A DNA stretch of 6,244 nt. It comes from an uncultured Bacteroidota bacterium. Lineage in GTDB: Bacteria; Bacteroidota; Bacteroidia; UKL13-3. The stretch's first letter is position 1; each line of letters opens with the position of its first letter. Below are positions 1 to 6,094 of this stretch, in pieces. A model generated the notes under the pieces. The model ran no database searches and had not been told where the DNA came from. It saw only the letters and a list, made by a program, of their open reading frames with translations. The DNA is taken from contig CAIUEQ010000115.1 in the NCBI GenBank assembly GCA_903898215.1, positions 1 to 6,244 of the forward strand. The letters run 5' to 3'. Both the position numbers and the translations under genes were made by a program.

Positions 1-1274
1 GGAGGTGATGGAAGTACATAATGATCTAATTTTCCGTTTCTGTTTAAATCCAATTCTAATGAATATTTTCCATCAGCATTAACATCTTCTCCTAAATATG
101 TTGCACGGGCACGAATAAAATGTTCGGTTAATTCTTGTCGTGTTTCGGGTGTGCTTGTATAACCTCCATTAGAAACAGTTTGCGGTCCAAGTTTATTTGC
201 AGCAACGTAAGCAACAACATAGGTAAATGATTCACCCGGTTCAACACTAACAAGCGGACCAGAAGAAAGTAATTGCAACCAGTTATTTGGAATTCCATTT
301 ACCGGACCATTTGGATTGATCAAAGTTAGTGAATCAACACCTGCTGTCATTTTATTATAGCGTGTTAAATCATCAGAAGGTTTGGTGTATTCGGGAGTAA
401 CATTTGAAAAGTTCCAAAAATTATAATTCACTTGAGGGACAGTAAAACCTCTGGTAAGAAATGTATCGGGTTTATCAGGATTAAAAAACATTCCTCTCCA
501 ACTTATTCCCAAAAATTGCATTGCGCCATAGGATTTTATATAGTTGATATCATCAGCATTTACATCACTCAAATAAGCATAAATCGATTTGTATTTTGTA
601 TCAACTCCATTACGTCCTTTATTATAAAAAGCTGTCGAAGTTTGTCGAGTTACATTTACATTTCTCACAACCAAATCAGCCCACTGACCTAGCCAAACAG
701 AATCCCAACGGTTTGTTGATTTGTTGGTGATGGTATATTGGCAAATAATAAAAAAATCAGCAAAAGGATAATTCCATGAATACGTTTCGAGATGAACATG
801 CGCACCTAATGGATTGATATGTCCGCCTATCGGAATGCTTGTTCCGGGAACAATGGTACTGTCATCAAAAAAATCAAATATCAAATCCTGATGAGAAATT
901 GCTGAAGCAGAATAGTTGGTACTGTTTGTTAATGACGATCGTTGAGATGGTGCATACAAAGGACTAAATTCATATCCCGATGCTCCTGTTGAATATCCAG
1001 ATGAAGCATCAAAAGCACTTGTAGAAACAAATTTTTGTCCGTTTACAATTGCTCCTATCCACATTCCCGATTCAAATAAATGTTCTTTTCCTCGTTGAGG
1101 AAACGACATAGATGAAGGTCCCGAAGTGCTTGTTCCTATTTTTGGATTTCCAATTGTACCCGCACTACTGAAAGTCATATTCACTCTCCCAATAGTTGAA
1201 GTTTGTTGTACAAATCCAACTTGCCCATGAAGATCAAGAACAATAAATAAACTAATCAATAGAAAAAACTTCAT
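1..1274 (-). CDS. Large secreted protein, N-terminal part (C-terminus outside window)
   Basis: An open frame reads without a stop from an ATG at 1274 leftwards to the window edge, giving 424 codons plus two bases. Residues 1-17 form a signal peptide (MKFFLLISLF start, hydrophobic core, likely cleavage LHG|Q). The mature part is rich in Ser, Thr, Asn and aromatic residues, as in extracellular beta-rich proteins. Near residues 394-416 two short Asp/Asn loops occur in tandem (DVNADG at 396-401, then DLNRNGKLD at 408-416), resembling EF-hand or dockerin calcium loops. A PSPP segment follows, which may lead into a fibronectin-like domain beyond the window. From memory, uncharacterised Bacteroidota secreted proteins share this layout and often end in a T9SS sorting domain, but that end is not visible here. 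No enzyme motif is recognised. The start is preferred because it places the signal peptide at the N-terminus; no Shine-Dalgarno precedes it. Confidence 0.85.
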   Translation of the reverse strand, partial: MKFFLLISLFIVLDLHGQVGFVQQTSTIGRVNMTFSSAGTIGNPKIGTSTSGPSSMSFPQRGKEHLFESGMWIGAIVNGQKFVSTSAFDASSGYSTGASGYEFSPLYAPSQRSSLTNSTNYSASAISHQDLIFDFFDDSTIVPGTSIPIGGHINPLGAHVHLETYSWNYPFADFFIICQYTITNKSTNRWDSVWLGQWADLVVRNVNVTRQTSTAFYNKGRNGVDTKYKSIYAYLSDVNADDINYIKSYGAMQFLGISWRGMFFNPDKPDTFLTRGFTVPQVNYNFWNFSNVTPEYTKPSDDLTRYNKMTAGVDSLTLINPNGPVNGIPNNWLQLLSSGPLVSVEPGESFTYVVAYVAANKLGPQTVSNGGYTSTPETRQELTEHFIRARATYLGEDVNADGKYSLELDLNRNGKLDHYVLPSP

Positions 1275-1300
1275 TTTACTTCGGTCCAATTTTATTGCTA

Positions 1301-1308
1301 CAAATATG
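1301..1308 (-). promoter_or_regulatory. Possible -7 box for the secreted-protein gene
   Basis: On the minus strand this reads CATATTTG, one mismatch from the Bacteroidota -7 consensus TAnnTTTG, about 26 bases before the ATG at 1274. I see no TTG at the expected -33 position, so this is a weak candidate. Confidence 0.35.
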
Positions 1309-1533
1309 TATTTTTAAATGAAATGATTTTGGGATTTCTACTTTATTAAATAATTAATTTTTAAATTTCAATTCACTATCAACACATTGCAATCATCATC
1401 TTTCAAAACTCTTGCCTCATAAGGCTTTCAGAGGACACTTCAGCATATTCAAACCAATCACTTGTCAATTTTTTTATATCCAACATTCGGTGTTAAAAAA
1501 TTGTTATGCCATATAAAGCGTTACCCCAAATCA

Positions 1534-1619
1534 ATAAGTTACGAGTTATTAACTTATGATAAAATATCACACTCTGTGGAAAAGTTAGCGATGAATATGA
1601 AGTAATTAGTGTAACTTTT
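1534..1619. repeat. Cluster of inverted AAGTTA/TAACTT motifs
   Basis: Two separate 8-bp perfect inverted repeats share the same 6-bp core. The first is ATAAGTTA at 1534-1541 with TAACTTAT at 1550-1557, spacer 8. The second is AAAAGTTA at 1580-1587 with TAACTTTT at 1612-1619, spacer 24. They could be paired binding sites for a dimeric regulator or stem-loops in a transcript. No regulator is identified, and the AT-rich background makes chance pairing easier. Confidence 0.45.
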
Positions 1620-1693
1620 GTAATTCAATTCACAATCGATACACAGCTTTAAATTATTATGTGTACAAATGAAAATGTGAGAAAGAAATATTT

Positions 1694-1720
1694 TTTGAAC
1701 CATCGATAAAACTACATTTG
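1694..1720 (+). promoter_or_regulatory. Likely dnaB promoter (Bacteroidota type)
   Basis: TACATTTG at 1713-1720 matches the Bacteroidota sigma -7 consensus TAnnTTTG exactly. TTTG at 1694-1697 could be the -33 element, but the 15-bp gap is shorter than the roughly 17-23 bp usually described. Transcription from here would leave a leader of roughly 50-55 bases before the dnaB start. Confidence 0.55.
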
Positions 1721-1749
1721 GTGAGTAATCTATTTATAAAATTAATATC

Positions 1750-1764
1750 CCGATAAAAAATCGG
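1750..1764 (+). promoter_or_regulatory. Small hairpin in the dnaB leader
   Basis: CCGAT at 1750-1754 pairs with ATCGG at 1760-1764 around an AAAAA loop, ending 16 bases before the dnaB ATG. With only five pairs it is marginally stable. It could affect translation or be a common short palindrome of this phylum with no role here. Confidence 0.3.
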
Positions 1765-1780
1765 ATGTGCGAAAGAAACC

Positions 1781-3316
1781 ATGGCAGAAAATACACGTAA
1801 TAAAAGAGTAAGAAATCTTGATATCAATTCAATTATTGAAGGAGGAAAAATACAACCACAAGCAGTTGATTTGGAAGAGGCCGTTTTAGGTGCCTTGATG
1901 CTTGAAAAAAATGCCATCACCATTATCTCAAATATTTTAACACCTCAAAGTTTTTATAAAGAAGCTCACGTTATTATTTTTACTGTGATACGTGAACTTT
2001 TTAGCACTGCTCAACCAATCGATATTTTAACGGTAACACAAGAGTTACGCAAACGTGGTCAGCTCGATATTGTTGGTGGCGCATATTATATCACCATGCT
2101 CACAAACCGTGTGGCATCGGCAGCTAATATCGAATTTCACTCAAGGCTCATCGCACAAAAATTTATTCAACGTGAGCTTATTCGTATATCAAGTGAAATT
2201 CAACGCGAAGCTTTTGAAGAAGGAACTGATGCTTTTGAATTATTGGATAGTGCTGAGAAAAAATTATTTGAAGTATCTCAAGGAAATATCAAACGTGATT
2301 ACAAGCAAATGAATAGCGTAATCAAAGAAGCTATTCATGAGATCGAATCGTTAAAAGATCAGGAAGGTGGTTTAACAGGTATCACTTCTGGTTTTACAAA
2401 ACTCGATCGCATTACTTCAGGATTTCAAAAATCAGATTTGATCATCATTGCTGCTCGTCCCGGTATGGGAAAAACAGCACTCGCTCTTTCCATCGTTCGT
2501 AATGCTTCTTTGTTAAAAGAAAAACCTCGTGCCATTGCAATATTCTCTCTTGAAATGAGCAGCAAGCAATTGGTTACACGTATGATTTCTGCAGAAGCTG
2601 AAATTGCAGGTGATAAACTTAGAAAAGGAACTCTTGCCGAACACGAATGGCAACAACTCAATTCAAAAATTGCTCGTTTAAATGAAGCGCCAATTTTTAT
2701 TGATGATACTCCCGCACTTTCTATTTTTGAGTTACGTTCAAAATGCCGCAGACTAAAAGAACAAAATAATATTGAAATGATCGTGATAGATTATTTGCAG
2801 TTAATGCGTGGAGATGATACAAATAATAAAAACGGAAATCGTGAGCAAGAGGTAAGTTATATTTCTCGTTCATTAAAAGCATTGGCAAAAGAATTAGATG
2901 TTCCTGTTATTGCTCTTGCACAGTTAAGTCGTGCTTCAGAAAAACGATCAGGAAATCAGGGAAGCGGTGCTTCAATTCCAATTCTTTCCGATTTGCGTGA
3001 GTCTGGTTCAATTGAACAAGATGCTGATATGGTGATGTTCCTTTACCGTCCTGAGTATTATAAGCTCACTGAATTTGAAGATGGAAGTTCAACACATGGT
3101 ATTGCCGAATTACATATTGCAAAAAACAGAAATGGTGCATTGGATACTGTGAGAATGCGCTTCGTTCACGACTTCACTAAATTTAAAGATATCACAGATT
3201 TTGATTTCCCACCCGATCCAAATATGTTAACCGATAATCAAGGTACCATTACCATGAGTTCAAAACTTAACGATATGGGAATTGATGATGACGAATATAC
3301 TCCAGCTCCATTTTAA
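1781..3316 (+). CDS. dnaB: Replicative DNA helicase DnaB
   Basis: This is the hexameric 5'-3' helicase that unwinds DNA at the replication fork and works with primase DnaG. The protein is 511 residues, slightly longer than the usual 450-480 because of a basic N-terminal extension and an acidic C-terminal tail (IDDDE near 501-505). The N-terminal DnaB domain covers roughly residues 25-130, starting at PQAVDLEEAVLGALML. A helical linker follows, then the RecA-like ATPase domain at about 195-470. Walker A is ARPGMGKT (225-232), the catalytic Glu is in FSLEM (E258), Walker B is IVIDYLQ (334-340), the sensor-like Gln is in ALAQLSR (Q381), and the arginine-finger pair lies in KNRNG (K448, R450). 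All key residues are present, and there is no intein in the usual P-loop position. The ATG has no Shine-Dalgarno before it, as is normal in Bacteroidota. It appears monocistronic and converges on the act operon. Confidence 0.97.
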   Translation: MAENTRNKRVRNLDINSIIEGGKIQPQAVDLEEAVLGALMLEKNAITIISNILTPQSFYKEAHVIIFTVIRELFSTAQPIDILTVTQELRKRGQLDIVGGAYYITMLTNRVASAANIEFHSRLIAQKFIQRELIRISSEIQREAFEEGTDAFELLDSAEKKLFEVSQGNIKRDYKQMNSVIKEAIHEIESLKDQEGGLTGITSGFTKLDRITSGFQKSDLIIIAARPGMGKTALALSIVRNASLLKEKPRAIAIFSLEMSSKQLVTRMISAEAEIAGDKLRKGTLAEHEWQQLNSKIARLNEAPIFIDDTPALSIFELRSKCRRLKEQNNIEMIVIDYLQLMRGDDTNNKNGNREQEVSYISRSLKALAKELDVPVIALAQLSRASEKRSGNQGSGASIPILSDLRESGSIEQDADMVMFLYRPEYYKLTEFEDGSSTHGIAELHIAKNRNGALDTVRMRFVHDFTKFKDITDFDFPPDPNMLTDNQGTITMSSKLNDMGIDDDEYTPAPF

Positions 3317-3352
3317 AAAAGGTCAGACGCATTACGCGTCAGAACGTTTTTT
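3315..3352 (+). terminator. Likely rho-independent terminator of dnaB
   Basis: Right after the dnaB stop, GACGC (3326-3330) pairs with GCGTC (3336-3340) around an ATTAC loop, and a TTTTTT run follows at 3347-3352. A run of six A (3315-3320) on the other side can pair with the T run and may lengthen the stem. The GC stem is short and sits a few bases from the T run, so termination may be partial. Confidence 0.55.
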
Positions 3353-3357
3353 GCATC

Positions 3358-3480
3358 ATAGTCAGTTCGAGTAGTATTGGGTTGGATTTGTTAAGTGCGT
3401 ATCGAGAACATATTTTATACTAATCTCTTCTCGATACTTCCCTTTCCCACAACCTTCCCAAAGAAACTCGAAGTGACTAT
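3358..3480. repeat. Nested long inverted repeat (palindromic intergenic element)
   Basis: The outer arms are ATAGTCAGTTCGAG (3358-3371) and CTCGAAGTGACTAT (3467-3480), complementary at 13 of 14 positions (G3365 faces G3473). The inner arms GTATCGAGAA (3399-3408) and TTCTCGATAC (3428-3437) are perfectly complementary over 10 bp with a 19-base loop. TTGGG (3377-3381) and CCCAA (3457-3461) pair in the same register as the outer arms. All four arms contain the core TCGAG or its complement. As RNA or single-stranded DNA this would fold into a long interrupted cruciform-like hairpin. From memory it resembles palindromic elements scattered between genes in Flavobacterium and relatives, which makes a REP-like mobile or attenuator element likely. 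Copy number cannot be judged from one window. Confidence 0.75.
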
Positions 3481-3581
3481 TACCTCACCAAAACAACTTT
3501 TTGTACTATAAAAACAATACCCTTTGCATCAGTTATTCTTACAAAATACATTCCTTCGGAAAGTAACCCATCTGTTCTCGC
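3480..3581 (-). pseudogene. Remnant of a T9SS cargo gene: C-terminal sorting-domain tail
   Basis: The minus strand reads through about 33 in-frame codons ending in TAA at 3482-3480. The peptide includes DGLLSEGMYFVRITDA and ends VQKVVLVR. This matches the closing half of the type A T9SS C-terminal domain, whose pattern is roughly Leu-x-x-Gly-hydrophobic-Tyr-hydrophobic-hydrophobic, a turn with Gly, then Lys-Val-Val-hydrophobic at the end. The front of the domain (a PNP-type motif) and any passenger are missing. Upstream in frame lies only the poly-T of the neighbouring terminator, and no start codon precedes it apart from the internal Met. I read it as the tail of a lost secreted-protein gene. 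Chance resemblance is possible in so short a stretch, but the pattern and the stop position fit well. Confidence 0.65.
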
Positions 3582-3589
3582 TCGTGAGT

Positions 3590-3623
3590 AAAAAAAAAAG
3601 CCCGCGATAAACTCACGGGCTTT
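3590..3623 (-). terminator. Rho-independent terminator of the act operon
   Basis: On the minus strand an 8-bp perfect stem AAAGCCCG/CGGGCTTT (3623-3616 with 3604-3597, 11-base loop) runs into ten consecutive T (3599-3590). It lies 23 bases past the actF stop. This is a strong intrinsic terminator and marks actF as the last gene of the operon. Confidence 0.92.
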
Positions 3624-3646
3624 AAAACTCTTAAAGTATTTTGATA

Positions 3647-4930
3647 TTAAATTCCTGTATCGTGTAAAGCACTTTCCATAATATATGGATGCTTTGTTGG
3701 ATAAAGATTTGCCTTTGTTAATGCATTCAATACTACATATAAAAATGCTCCGGCAAATAATGCTAAGAAACCAATTTCCATAAAGCCAACTCCTTGTGCT
3801 GGAGTATCAATAATTCCTGTTGGATTATGTTCAGTGATTTGGCCTGCAAGATTCATAGCTCCCGGCATAACCAATAAATACACATCATTCCAGTGACCGA
3901 TTAACATACAAGTTCCCACAAACATTCCAATATTTCTATTGCGTTTAAAACTTCTCTTCATGAAAAAGAAAAATGGAACTGCAAAATTCATCACCAAATT
4001 AAAGTAGAAATAAAACTTATAACTTCCCCATAATCTATGATCGTAATAAGCAACTTCTTCAGGAATATTTGCGTACCAGATCAATAAGAATTGTGCAACC
4101 CACATATAAGTCCAGAACACACTAAATGCGAACATGAATTTACCAAGATCGTGCATATGCTCATCTGTTACTATATTCAAATATCCATTTGAACGCAAGT
4201 ACCAAACCATTAAATATATTAATGTAAAAGCACTTACCCAACCTGTAGCAAAATTATAAATGGTATAAATTGTCGAGTACCAATGAGCATCAATACTCAT
4301 CATAATATCCCACACAAACATCGAAAATGTAAATGCAAACACTATCATAAATGCTGCTGATAATTTGAATTGCTTATCAAAATTTACAATACCTCCAACA
4401 ATGTCTTCGTTGCGTGAATATTTTCTAATCATCATTGCGCTCCAAATCCAAAATGCCGGAAATAAAACAATACGAATAAAAAAGAATGGCTTGTTTAAAT
4501 ACCAAGTTTTTTTCATCAATGTTGGATCTGTTTCCATCACACCATCATGCATCCAATGATAAATTCCTCCGTGTAAAAAGAATAAACAAAGTGTAACAAT
4601 AACTAAAACAATTGCTGCACCATAAGGCATAAACTCGCTGATTGCTTCAGGAACTCTTCTTACTGCAACATACCAACCTGCGTTCGACAACTGGCTGATG
4701 GCAACAAAAACTATTGCACAAGTAGCGATGATGAAAAAGAAATAACCATCCACTAAAATATTTGCGAGCAATCTTTTTAAAACAAGTTCATGTTCTGACG
4801 GATGATAGGTAAAGTAACCTAACATGGCTAACAATAAACCGATACCCATAAGTATAAAAGTAAACCTCTTAGCCTTACCTGTAAATATGAATTTTTCTTC
4901 TCTGATTTGAACTTCTGTATGATGTCCCAT
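3647..4930 (-). CDS. actF: Alternative complex III membrane subunit ActF
   Basis: This is a polytopic subunit of alternative complex III, which oxidises menaquinol and passes electrons to a cytochrome or directly to a terminal oxidase. The 427-residue length is normal for the family. A short polar N-terminus (MGHHTEVQIREEKF) precedes about ten predicted membrane helices, roughly at 22-41, 60-80, 104-122, 146-167, 190-211, 222-244, 264-286, 304-324, 335-356 and 383-404. Membrane-embedded His, Asp and Trp residues, such as FVWDIMMSIDAHWYST around 205-220 and GHWNDVYL at 345-352, are typical of the ActC/ActF (NrfD-like) fold. It lies 28 bases after actE with no Shine-Dalgarno, so it is probably translated from the same mRNA. 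It is followed directly by the operon terminator. The assignment rests on both sequence and operon position. Confidence 0.93.
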   Translation of the reverse strand: MGHHTEVQIREEKFIFTGKAKRFTFILMGIGLLLAMLGYFTYHPSEHELVLKRLLANILVDGYFFFIIATCAIVFVAISQLSNAGWYVAVRRVPEAISEFMPYGAAIVLVIVTLCLFFLHGGIYHWMHDGVMETDPTLMKKTWYLNKPFFFIRIVLFPAFWIWSAMMIRKYSRNEDIVGGIVNFDKQFKLSAAFMIVFAFTFSMFVWDIMMSIDAHWYSTIYTIYNFATGWVSAFTLIYLMVWYLRSNGYLNIVTDEHMHDLGKFMFAFSVFWTYMWVAQFLLIWYANIPEEVAYYDHRLWGSYKFYFYFNLVMNFAVPFFFFMKRSFKRNRNIGMFVGTCMLIGHWNDVYLLVMPGAMNLAGQITEHNPTGIIDTPAQGVGFMEIGFLALFAGAFLYVVLNALTKANLYPTKHPYIMESALHDTGI

Positions 4931-4958
4931 TGAATGAAATTATTTGCTGTTAAATAAA

Positions 4959-5573
4959 TTATTTTTTTGCTGTTGTATCTGCTGATGCAACTGTTGCATT
5001 TCCTTTTAGCGTATTCACATAATGTAATACTTGCCAAATTTGATGTGGACTAAGAACTGTTCCGTATGCTCCCATCAAATTTTTTCCGTATTTTACTGAA
5101 TAAAACATTTTGCCTTCAGGTGTCGTTTTGATTCGGTCAGAATCGTAAGAAGGTGGAGGAGGGAATTTTCCTGCTGCCACAATTGTTCCGTCTGCTTTTC
5201 CTAATTCACCATGACAAGGAGTACAGTTAATATTGTACAAACGTTTTCCTTCAGCCACATTATAAACACTTGCTGGAAGTGGATTTTTTAATGATGCTGA
5301 TGCTTCGTATCCTTCAGTAGTTTTAGGTAAATTATAGGTTGTATAATCCATCTGTCCTCTTGCAATTGTATTTTTAACAGGCAAACGCATGTTCATTCCC
5401 ATTGGATTAATGGTATTTGGTTTATCTGCTAATTGAGTCATTGGCTCGTAAGCAAATGAAACATACATATTGGGCGCATACTCATTTCCCGGATCTTCAC
5501 CACCGGCTCCGCATGAACTCAGCATCATTATTATTGATGCAAAAATCATTAAACTATAGATAGTTCTTTTCAT
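4959..5573 (-). CDS. actE: Alternative complex III mono-haem cytochrome c lipoprotein ActE
   Basis: This is the electron-transfer cytochrome subunit of alternative complex III, exported and anchored to the outer face of the inner membrane by lipid. The protein is 204 residues. A lipoprotein signal peptide ends in the lipobox LSSC, with Cys21 as the modified residue. A linker of about 90 residues follows. The single class I cytochrome c domain has haem-binding CTPCH at 117-121, with H121 as proximal ligand. M167 in KNLMGAYG is the likely distal ligand, and the C-terminal helix is IWQVLHYVNTLKG. The Ala/Thr/Lys-rich tail is probably disordered. Its ATG overlaps the stop of actD by four bases (ATGA), which indicates translational coupling. 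A GAAAGGA stretch about ten bases upstream could act as a weak ribosome binding site. The lipobox supports the chosen start. Confidence 0.95.
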   Translation of the reverse strand: MKRTIYSLMIFASIIMMLSSCGAGGEDPGNEYAPNMYVSFAYEPMTQLADKPNTINPMGMNMRLPVKNTIARGQMDYTTYNLPKTTEGYEASASLKNPLPASVYNVAEGKRLYNINCTPCHGELGKADGTIVAAGKFPPPPSYDSDRIKTTPEGKMFYSVKYGKNLMGAYGTVLSPHQIWQVLHYVNTLKGNATVASADTTAKK

Positions 5574-6094
5574 ATTTCGTAAATCCTTTCTTTAACTTCA
5601 ATTGCTCCATTTGAGATAAGCGAATTTTCTAAAGCTTTAACATCTGTTTGGCCATGAATATTAACTGCTATCACAAACATATCATCAGTAACACGAATAT
5701 CAATTACATCAGTATTTCTACCCCAAAACATTTTGTTTACGATAAAGAAACACGAAACCATTCCGAATGCGGTAAATAAAATTCCTAACTCAAAAGTTAT
5801 CGGAATATAAGTTGGAATATGAAATGAGGGCTTTCCTCCAATGTTCATTTGCCAATCGAAAACAGAAGTATAGATCATTAAAGAAAGAGCAGATGCAATA
5901 CCAAGCATTGCAAAAACAAATGCTGCAGTTGATAATCTAGTTCTCTTTACTCCCATCACTCTGTCTAAACCGTGAACAGCAAAAGGAGTATACACATCCT
6001 TAATATCATATCCGCCTTTGATAAGATTTTCTGTTGCTTCAAGAACGGTATCAGGATTATCATAAACCCCGAGAAGCAATTTATTACTATCCAT
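5570..6094 (-). CDS. actD: Alternative complex III subunit ActD (DUF3341)
   Basis: This is a small membrane subunit of alternative complex III in the DUF3341 family. It has 174 residues, the usual length. A soluble N-terminal domain carries the family signature YTPFAVHGLD (35-44). Two membrane helices follow at about 55-77 and 100-120, with the conserved GGKPSFHIPTYIPITFELG loop between them. A soluble ferredoxin-like C-terminal region completes it. It has no cofactor motif, and its role in the complex is thought to be structural. The start overlaps the end of actC by eight bases, and the stop overlaps the actE start, so the three genes are tightly coupled. Confidence 0.94.
   Translation of the reverse strand: MDSNKLLLGVYDNPDTVLEATENLIKGGYDIKDVYTPFAVHGLDRVMGVKRTRLSTAAFVFAMLGIASALSLMIYTSVFDWQMNIGGKPSFHIPTYIPITFELGILFTAFGMVSCFFIVNKMFWGRNTDVIDIRVTDDMFVIAVNIHGQTDVKALENSLISNGAIEVKERIYEI

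Larger units (their letters stand above)
1275..1780. other. Gene-free divergent intergenic region
   Basis: About 500 AT-rich bases lie between the divergent starts of the secreted-protein gene and dnaB. I find no convincing protein gene, tRNA or known RNA here. It holds one -7-like box near each gene, a cluster of inverted AAGTTA/TAACTT motifs (1534-1619), a small hairpin before dnaB, a short GCCT/AGGC hairpin at 1414-1425 and a diverged direct repeat (1367-1390 and 1624-1647). The length is generous for two promoters alone, so an unrecognised small RNA or an old decayed gene is possible but not shown. Confidence 0.7.
3317..3646. other. Convergent intergenic region between dnaB and the act operon
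   Basis: This stretch of 330 bases is densely structured and holds no intact gene. From left to right it carries the dnaB terminator, a nested inverted repeat (3358-3480), a minus-strand coding remnant (3480-3581) and the terminator of the minus-strand operon (3590-3623). Confidence 0.85.

Noticed and set aside
432..692. Plus-strand open frame of 86 codons
   Set aside because: It is antisense to the continuous 424-codon minus-strand gene with a signal peptide, and its translation has no recognisable domain.
1575..1583. TGTGGAAAA, one mismatch from a DnaA box, in the region upstream of dnaB
   Set aside because: It is a single near-match with no cluster of boxes and no dnaA nearby, which is not enough to propose a replication origin.
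1612..1620. TAACTTTTG as a second dnaB promoter
   Set aside because: It has three bases rather than two between TA and TTTG and lies far upstream. The exact match at 1713-1720 is better.
1657..1923. Minus-strand open frame of 88 codons
   Set aside because: Half of it is antisense to the conserved N-terminus of dnaB. It shows no domain and would cover the dnaB promoter.
2055..2661. Two short open frames inside dnaB (2055-2312 plus, 2425-2661 minus)
   Set aside because: Both are shadows of the conserved dnaB frame, and the second is antisense to the Walker A region.
3358..3480. CRISPR or tRNA-like interpretation of the structured region
   Set aside because: There are no regularly spaced direct repeats and no cloverleaf with a CCA-ready acceptor stem. 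The symmetry is purely inverted.
4365..4559. Plus-strand open frame of 64 codons
   Set aside because: It is antisense to membrane helices of actF and has no supporting features.
4828..5037. Minus-strand open frame spanning the actF/actE junction
   Set aside because: It is out of frame with two clearly recognised genes and would overlap both.
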